From Parascedosporium putredinis (taxonomy: Eukaryota; Ascomycota; Sordariomycetes; Microascales; Microascaceae): a DNA stretch of 64,000 nucleotides. The notes under the pieces are model-generated. The model worked only from the letters and a program-made list of their open reading frames with translations. It ran no database searches and was not told the DNA's origin. Both the position numbers and the translations under genes were made by a program. This document shows, piece after piece, positions 57,412-64,000 of the stretch. The DNA lies in the NCBI GenBank assembly GCA_949357655.1, contig CASHTG010000019.1:682001-746000 (forward strand). The letters run 5' to 3'. The stretch's first letter is position 1; the number at the start of each line of letters is the position of its first letter.

Positions 57412-59189
57412 AATGGTGGTTAGTGCTTTGTCCCACCCGGTTGAGTTGTCTGATATTATCTGGTATCGCTGGTTGAGTTAGAGTGTAGAGGTAGCTGCCC
57501 CGCGCATCTCTCGAGGTACGGGGAGATTTGCAAAGGAGGAGGAGAGCAGAGGAGGAGGTGGCGGGTGTGGGAAGAAAGGTGAAAGGCGGTGGTGTTTGTG
57601 ACGGGCACAGTATGGGAGACAAGGCACGGGTCAGTCACGACATCGATCCTTTGAGCTGGCCGAGCTCTGTTGCTTGGCTCGGCACCATTGTGTTACGGCG
57701 GCCCCACACCCTCGATTCAGGCACACTGCGCTGGTATTGGTCCGTTGAAAATGCTCAAATCGAAATCAATCAATTGAAGAATTGATCAATTGCACTTCCG
57801 GCGATAATGATCATGTCGACTGGACTGGACTGTTGTTTCACGGTTGAGCTACTGACCCCCATGCAGCACTGTGCGGAAGGTGATGAATTGATACGGGTTG
57901 TAGCGATCAAATGCAATGGATGATGGAATGGCGGAATTTGCTTCAGGTACTTTTGCTCGAGTTCGGAGAAGCGCGGCTATCTATGGTTGCTCTCATCAAT
58001 CCCTCCTTCCCTTGATGTATCGGCTGGCATGGGCACTGACAGCTATTAGCTGGCTAAAAATTAGCTCGTAGAGCTTGAATGCTCCTCCCTCAGCTGATTG
58101 CAACCCCGCGATTCAAAACGGCCGTGGAGCATCATGATTACCCGAGAGCTACGGACCTCTCCTACAGGACCCCATAAGCAAAGGTCGTAAAGCAACCGCA
58201 GAGATGACCTCAATGGTTTAGATCAATGCAACCTAGACTAATGCATCCATAACCTAGATGCATCTAATACTCGTTCACACCAACCGTGAAGAGCGCACAG
58301 GGCTGCCACCATAAAATAGCACGCCCGCGATGAGCCACACCCCTCGGGGACGCCAGCGCACGTTGTGTGGGTTCTTTGCCCACATCCACCTCCGATCCTG
58401 ATTAATAATATCATGAATCACCTTCGGCGACGGGGAGACGGAGACCGATACGCCGTTTCCCCTCCCCCAGTCCCCCTTGTTCTCTCCTTTGCAGAACGAC
58501 CAACCCTTGAAGAGGGTTCGTGGCTCCGGTTAGATCGGAAAGAGGAGACGCGGTCTCATGCAGCCTCACCTTTTTAGCACACTCAGCTTGTGAGCGCGAG
58601 TGAAGCTCGGAGAGCTAGCCGATACCCACCCTTGCACGTTCGGATTCACATGAACCCCCGCGAGGTTGAGCAGGTTGCGCCGCATTCCACGCCCGCGGGA
58701 GCCAAGGCGGCCCAGCAAGGGGTCAGAGCTAGCTGCTCCCTTAATCAGTGATTTTGATGACATCACGCCAGAACGTCTGCATGGACAAGCTTCAGAGCTG
58801 TCCAAACATCCCCTCATTGTGGCTGGCCCGAGAGAGGCAAAAACGGTCAGTCCTTTGTAAGCTTTGTGACACAACCCGCGTAAGCATGCGCGACGGCCTG
58901 GACCTCCCGCTTGTTGTATAGGCACACACGTTCCGGCACACGCATACGCATCATCAAACAGACACCCGCTCGCACGACATCGATGCGATCAACCCCGCTC
59001 CTGGCCTCTCTCCTCCGGCATCATCCGCCGTCAAGCAGATATAAATATCATGGTTTCCCCTCCCTCTGTCCATCATCCATTACACCGTGTAGACCCGTAG
59101 CTCTCAGCAAGTCCCACACTCATCAAGCCCGGTCGCGTCATCACTCAAACTACCCACCTCCCCATCTCCTCTCAAAATCTCCCGTGAAG
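57412..59189. other. Intergenic: divergent promoters of the amidohydrolase and GST genes
   Basis: No gene recognised in 1.8 kb. Contains CAATTG/GATC palindromes at 57774-57791 and, close to 59100-59189, the pyrimidine-rich GST leader. Confidence 0.5.
57780..57791. repeat. 12-bp palindrome AATTGATCAATT
   Basis: Perfect palindrome, with a further tcaatcaattg motif just upstream. It uses the same building blocks as the elements at 4960 and 53702. Confidence 0.7.
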
Positions 59190-60071
59190 ATGTCTCCTTC
59201 TTATGAACTCATCTACTGGCCCGGCCTTCCCGGCCGCGGCGAATTCGTCCGCCTCGTCCTCGAGGAGGCCGGCGTCGAGTACAAGGATCTTGGTGTCGCC
59301 GATGCCAAGGCCGCCGTCGCCGCCGTCAGGCCGAAATCAGCGCTGACAACCTCGGCGACGCTTCCAACCCGCCGCCCTTGGCCCCGCCCATCCTCCGCCA
59401 TGGCGACCTGCTCATCAGCCAGACCCCCAACATTCTCCTCTACCTCGCTTCGCGCCACAACCTCGCCCCCGCCCAAGGCGCCGGCTTCTTCCACCTCAAC
59501 GGCCTCGCTCTGACCGCCCTCGACGGCCTGTCCAACGAAGTCCACGAAACGCACCACCCCGTCTCCGTCAGCGACTACTACGAGAACCAAAAGGAGGAGA
59601 GCAAGCGCCGCGCGGCCGATTACACCAAGAACCGCCTGCCCAAGTTCTTGGGTTACTTTGAAAAGGTGCTCCGCGGCGAGAAGAGCGGCGACGGCCCTTG
59701 GTTGTATGGGGGTGCGCTGACCTATGTCGATCTTGTATTGTTCCAGGTAAGTTTTAAGAAGGACTTTCTTCCGTTTCTCTTTGATCCTTGTCTTTTTCCG
59801 TTTCTTCTTTCTTTTACCACCCTTTAGACACCCCCTACGAGGTTACGGTTGGCTAACGAGACTACTTCCACGTCAGAATATCGATGGCCTCAAGTATGCT
59901 TTCCCCAACACGGTTGGAAAGCTCGAGGCTTCTGGTGAGTATGACAACGTGTTCAAGCTTTACCAGGCAGTCAAGGACCGCCCGCGGATCAAGGAATATC
60001 TGGCCAGCGAGCGCCGCCAAAAGTACAGCAATGGCATCTACAGACACTATCCCGAGCTTGACGGAGAGTAA
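59190..60071 (+). CDS. Glutathione S-transferase (alpha/sigma-like class)
   Basis: Exons are 59190-59746 and 59877-60071 with a 130-nt intron. The N-terminal thioredoxin-like domain starts YELIYWPGLPGRGEFVRLVL, the pattern of sigma/alpha-like GSTs with the Tyr near position 5-8 as candidate catalytic residue. It continues with HGDLLISQTPNILLYLA, where the QTP/S turn contacts glutathione. The C-terminal helical domain includes PKFLGYFEKVL, GGALTYVDLVLFQ and IDGLKYAFPN. One base is missing near 59331 (AAV/QAEISADN); restored length is 250 aa. It is expected to be cytosolic, conjugating glutathione to electrophiles or acting as a peroxidase. The start is the first ATG with the thioredoxin fold; an upstream in-frame extension looks like leader. 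Confidence 0.88.
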
Positions 60072-60433
60072 AATCGCGGAAAAGGCGAGGGGAAAAGTTT
60101 GCTTGTTGCTGTTTTTGTTCCCCTGAGATTAGTTTTATGCCTTGCGCTTGGCTGCAATTACGAACTGGACATGACCAACAAAAAAGCGAGGAATCCTCTC
60201 ATGAAGTTAGCAAATATATATCCCAGCCCATCTGGGCTTTACTTTTGGCTATGTCAGAAAACGAAATAAGGAACCAAAGATCAGGCACCGCCCATACATG
60301 TGCAGAAAATGAAATCAAAAAAGAGAACATGGAGAGAAAATGTGATGCCTCAATATGCTCATCCACTCTTATACTATATCCCCCTCTTTCCATACCTGCT
60401 TTCCTCCTTTTCTTTTTGTACCGAGTTCGGTTC
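60072..60433. other. Intergenic between convergent GST and RRP5 stops
   Basis: 3' UTR-like DNA with A-rich patches. No gene. Confidence 0.6.
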
Positions 60434-63400
60434 TTATTCCTCATCTTCCTCGTCCGCATCGGCTTCCTCCTGCCTCGCCGCCTGCTTCGCCTTATACGCG
60501 GCGACCCACTCGCCCGCTCGCGTCATAATCTTCTGCCTGCCCTTGGGGTCCGTCTGGCCCTCCCAATCCGCCCACTTCTCGAACCACTTCTTAGCCTGAA
60601 GCGGCTTCAGGCCCTTGACCTTGGTCCTGCGCTCAAACACGTCGCGCACGATGGCCGGGTCCGCCTTATCCCCGCCCGCACCCAGCTCCAGGTCCAGCAG
60701 CTGCTTCCAGATGTCGCCCTTCTTGGGATATTTGGCGAGAATACCCTCGAAAAAGGTGCGGCCCTTTTCCGGGTCGCCCTTAGGCGAGCGCCACTCGAGG
60801 GCCGCGTACCGGACCGACGTGTTGAGGTGGTGGCGCTGCTCCAGGCTCTGGCGCGCCCTCGCGAGAAGGGCCCGGCCGCGCTCAGGCTCCTCGCATGTCA
60901 CGTAGAGGAAGTGACCGTAGTTGAGCCACACCTGGGGAGATTTGGAGCCGTACTTTTAGCCAGGGCGTTGAAGAGTTCTTCCGCCTCCTGTAAGAACATT
61001 GTTAGTGGGGGTGTTATGTAAAAAGCGGGGATTGAGCATTCTAGCGCGAACAATGCCTGACGTACCTTGTGCTTGCCGGTTCGGATGTAGATGCTAATGA
61101 CCCTCTCGTACACCTCTTGTTCATCGTTGTACTGGCATGCCCGTTTGAAGATGTCGTCCAGGGTCTCTTTTGTGCCGTAGACCATTTCCAAGTTGAGGTA
61201 GGCGATCCATACGTTGAGCTTCTCCGTCTGTTCCCGGATGTTGATCGTTTTGAGGGCCCGTTCAGCGATTTCTCGCGCCTTGGCGAGCTCGCTGACCTGC
61301 ATCTGAAGCGCCATGTACGCGATCCACAGCTCCGAGGAATCGGGCTGTCCCAAGAGAAGACGTTCGTAGTCGCTGGAATTCTGAGGGCCATTCACATCAA
61401 GTGCAGCGGTCTTGTCAACCTCGATTCGTCCCTTTTGCGCTGCTTTCGCGACTCAGAGGCCTTTGCTCCTGACTGGTCCTCCTTGTCCGACTCCGCATCG
61501 TCATCGCCAAACGCGTCTCCTGCCCAATTGTATTTGGAGCTAGCTCCTCCAAGGCCCGATTCTGCGAGGCCTACGCCGCCTTCTTCCTCATCGTCCTCGC
61601 TATCGTCACTAACTTCGATCTTGAGGCCCTCCATAACATCGTCGTCTTCATCATCGTCAACATCATCCATCTCCTCGTCGATGAGCTCGGCTCCTCATCA
61701 TCGTCGTCGTCTTCGTCGTCATCGTCATCCTCTGCCGCATCCCCCATCTCGAGATCAGAATCGTCGCCATCAAAGTGCGAGGGCTTCAAGCTAAGGCTTA
61801 GGCGCTTCTTTTCCTGGTCTACGATCACAACGTAGACCTTGACTGCATCGCCCTCGGTATAGAGCTTGGAAGGGTCGCTCACGGGCGCCTCTGCCATTTC
61901 GCTGCGGTGGCAAAGACCTCTGATATTGGTCGAGTGGTCAAGCTCAATGAAAGCACCGTACGACTCGACCTTGCGAACCTTGCCTGTGAGGATCTGGCCT
62001 TCCCTGATATCGCTAAAGGTCTTGAGCGGTACGTAGTTCTCGTCGACGGCAGACTCCTTCAGGCTGAGTTCGACCCGTCCGGTTACGGCATCTACTAGAA
62101 TGACACGGCCTTTGACGAGCTGGTCAACCTGGAACTCATCCTTCCATTTCTTCAAGAACTTGTCTGATAGGTTGGCAATCTTGACGTACGCCGAGATGTG
62201 GCCACCTAACAGGACGAAGAGGCCAACATCGGTGACGGACTTGACGAACCCGCGAATGATGTCACCATTAGAAATTTGGTCAACGCTTGTAATCTCACGA
62301 TCCACAACTTCAGTATCCGAGTTGAGGAGGCGTGATGGTCGGGTAGAAAGACGGAGGCGCTTATTGGCTTTGTCGACCTCGACAACGGATACCTTGACAA
62401 GGTCGTTCTTCTTGAAATTGAGGGGCTTGGCTTCAGAGTAGTCATCGGCAAGATCGGGAAGGTGAATGGGACCGGCCAGCTCGTTGTTTAATTGCACAAG
62501 AACCTGCCGCTCGTTGACCTTGGTCACCCGTCCGGTCACGATTTCGTTTGCCTTGACGTCACTCCAAGACAGAGAGCAAGAAGCAGTGCGTCGGCTAGCG
62601 GAGACGTCGACCCTTCCGGTCTCGGCATTCACCGATAGGACGCGGACCTTGAGGGCGGAGCCAATTGGATAATTACCGGGGATATCCTTGAGGACGGAAA
62701 CGTCGTCCGAGATGTCGATGGCGTTGAGGCGGCTCCTGACAAAGGGCGATAGATTGACCCAGATGTGTCGCTCGCCGTTAGCGTTGACGAACGCAATATA
62801 CTCGGCCCCAACCTCTACCTTGTCGATAGTAGTAGCCTCGAGAGGTTCGCTTTTGAGGGCAGTAGGTCTGGCTGTAAGTTCGAGGACCTTGTTGCTCGAT
62901 CCGCGGTGAGAGATGGGAAGGAATCGATGGTTCCGCGCGTCGTGGGTACCCAGCACACGGACGTCAATGGTGTCGTTCTTGCTGAACGAGGCTAGAGGAG
63001 CCTTGGGGTCTTTGATTTCCGACCACTTGTCGTAAATCTCTGACATGTCAATTCTGCCGTGCTGGTTGCCGGCTACCTTGACGTTCAACTGCGTGTCGCG
63101 AACCGAAGTGATGACGGCTTTGGTTTTGGAACCAAAGTCGAGCTGGATATTGCTAGCCTCTTCATCTTCTGTAGTCGGAAGGGCGACTACGAGGCGGCCT
63201 TGGTCTGGAATAACGGAGACAATCTTGACGGTGATGGACTGCAGCCTAAACATGCCGAAATCTTCTTGTTCTTGCGCCTCGGGAGGGATGCGAGCCTTGG
63301 GAAGCAGGGCCCTAGTGCCACCGCCGAACTGGACGAGAACGCCGGCAGGAATGATGTCTCGAACGTAGCCGGCGAGAACATCACCAACCTTGGCGGTGCT

Positions 63401-64000
63401 CGCGTCTACCAAAAGTTTGCCGGATTTCTGCGCCTCGATGAGGCTAGGCTTCCGCGTTAACACGATGGCTCGACGGCGGTCGTGCTTGTCGACGACCATA
63501 AGGTCGGTTAGAGTTTGGCCGACGTGTATCCGCTTGAGCTCAGAGCGACATTTAGCGAGGGATCTGTCGGTCAAATGGGCCACTGCAAGGGTGGCTCGGA
63601 GGCCGCTGCCTTCGAGCTCTAGGATGACGTCTTCCGTCTTTTCCGTAACCTTGCCGGACACCACGTCGCCAACCTGTAGGCCCATGAGGGCAGTTTGTTT
63701 TTCGACTCCAAAGGATGAAGGATCCTTGCAGGAGACGATCAACTTGTTCAGCTCAGCGTCAACATCTATCACGTGAAGGCTAACAACCTGGCCGGCGCGG
63801 AAATGCTCCTCGGGGTTGCGGATGAAAGCCTCGCTCATCTCTGAGCGCGGCAAGAAGCCCCTAAGAGGGCCGTAGAACTGAATGGAGGCGCCATTGGGGA
63901 GGACCTTGGTGATTGTGCCCGGAACTTGCATTCCGATCGATACATCATCGAAGGACTTGATCACAGGCGCATCCGAGTTGACTAGAGTCTTCTTGAGAGT
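60434..64000 (-). CDS. RRP5: RRP5, rRNA-processing S1/HAT protein (N-terminus beyond the window)
   Basis: Visible exons are 61066 to beyond 64000 and 60434-60987; the intron is 78 nt. The window holds 1163 residues after restoring three bases (about 61690, about 61450 and 60954-60957). It shows a series of S1 RNA-binding repeats (for example VGDVVSGKVTEKTEDVIL, ISNGDIIRGFVKSVTDVGLF, REGQILTGKVRKVESYGAFI). An acidic Asp/Glu linker follows, then a C-terminal HAT/TPR module beginning NGPQNSSDYERLLLGQPDSS and ending WFEKWADWEGQTDP. RRP5 is a nucleolar factor needed for cleavages A0-A3 of pre-rRNA, serving both 18S and 5.8S production. The 2.3 kb of S1 repeats from 61.7 kb to the edge contain no frame lesion. 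The frame is open to position 64000. Confidence 0.94.

Noticed and set aside
893..63964. Programmed ribosomal frameshifting as the cause of the many frame changes
   Set aside because: There are about 49 events in 16 unrelated genes, all in the same direction and mostly at plain homopolymers, with no conserved slippery heptamer or downstream structure. Sequence under-calling is simpler.
893..63964. Pseudogenisation or RIP of the region
   Set aside because: RIP makes C-to-T changes, not single-base losses. The affected genes include essential ones and their proteins are otherwise intact at catalytic residues.

Overview
The window is nuclear DNA of a filamentous ascomycete (Pezizomycotina, most likely Sordariomycetes). 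The basis is many short introns (58-195 nt, one of 268 nt in eL34) with GTAAG-like donors and CTAAC-like branch points, GC-rich codon use, and fungus-typical families: MDM10, an LDB19-type arrestin, a HAM1-like protein, FEX and DNA ligase IV. I see no rRNA, tRNA, CRISPR array, intact transposon or origin.

Layout. 1-404: end of an unknown gene. 893-7566, all on the minus strand: an alpha/beta-hydrolase/Cys-phosphatase fusion, an AAMDC/NDUFAF3-like mitochondrial protein, ribosomal eL34, and a 112-aa unknown. 8757-9388 (+): a FAR1-like DNA-binding protein. 13347-15320 (+): a secreted two-domain lectin-like protein. 16281-18357 (-): a deaminase-fold protein. 18918-19825 (-): ribosomal eS19. 20251-21856 (-): MDM10, followed after 22 nt by a 51-aa membrane microprotein. 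23213-24790 (-): a PAP2-type membrane enzyme. 24.8-33.2 kb: a gene desert. 33225-35119 (+): an LDB19-like arrestin. 36075-39266 (-): a HAM1-like protein. 39.3-43.9 kb: a second desert. 43901-45325 (-): fluoride exporter FEX, divergent from uracil phosphoribosyltransferase (46918-47986, +). 48302-51393 (-): DNA ligase IV. 52077-53172 (-): a LigB-type dioxygenase. 54397-57411 (-): a membrane-anchored amidohydrolase. 59190-60071 (+): a glutathione S-transferase. 60434-64000 (-): RRP5, cut by the window edge.

Most genes are housekeeping: ribosome components and biogenesis (eL34, eS19, RRP5), mitochondria (MDM10, AAMDC/NDUFAF3-like), end joining (LIG4), pyrimidine salvage (UPRT) and transporter turnover (LDB19). 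They do not form one pathway or a secondary-metabolite cluster.

A feature of the sequence itself dominates annotation. Nearly every long gene is broken by frame changes, and each can be healed by restoring missing bases (one at each site except one), usually in a C/G or A/T run. I count about 49 missing bases in about 29 kb of coding sequence and no case that needs a base removed. With these restored, exon sums of 15 genes become exact multiples of three. This points to under-called homopolymers in the assembly, not pseudogenes. Coordinates below therefore span all frames of a gene, and the quoted lengths are those after restoration.
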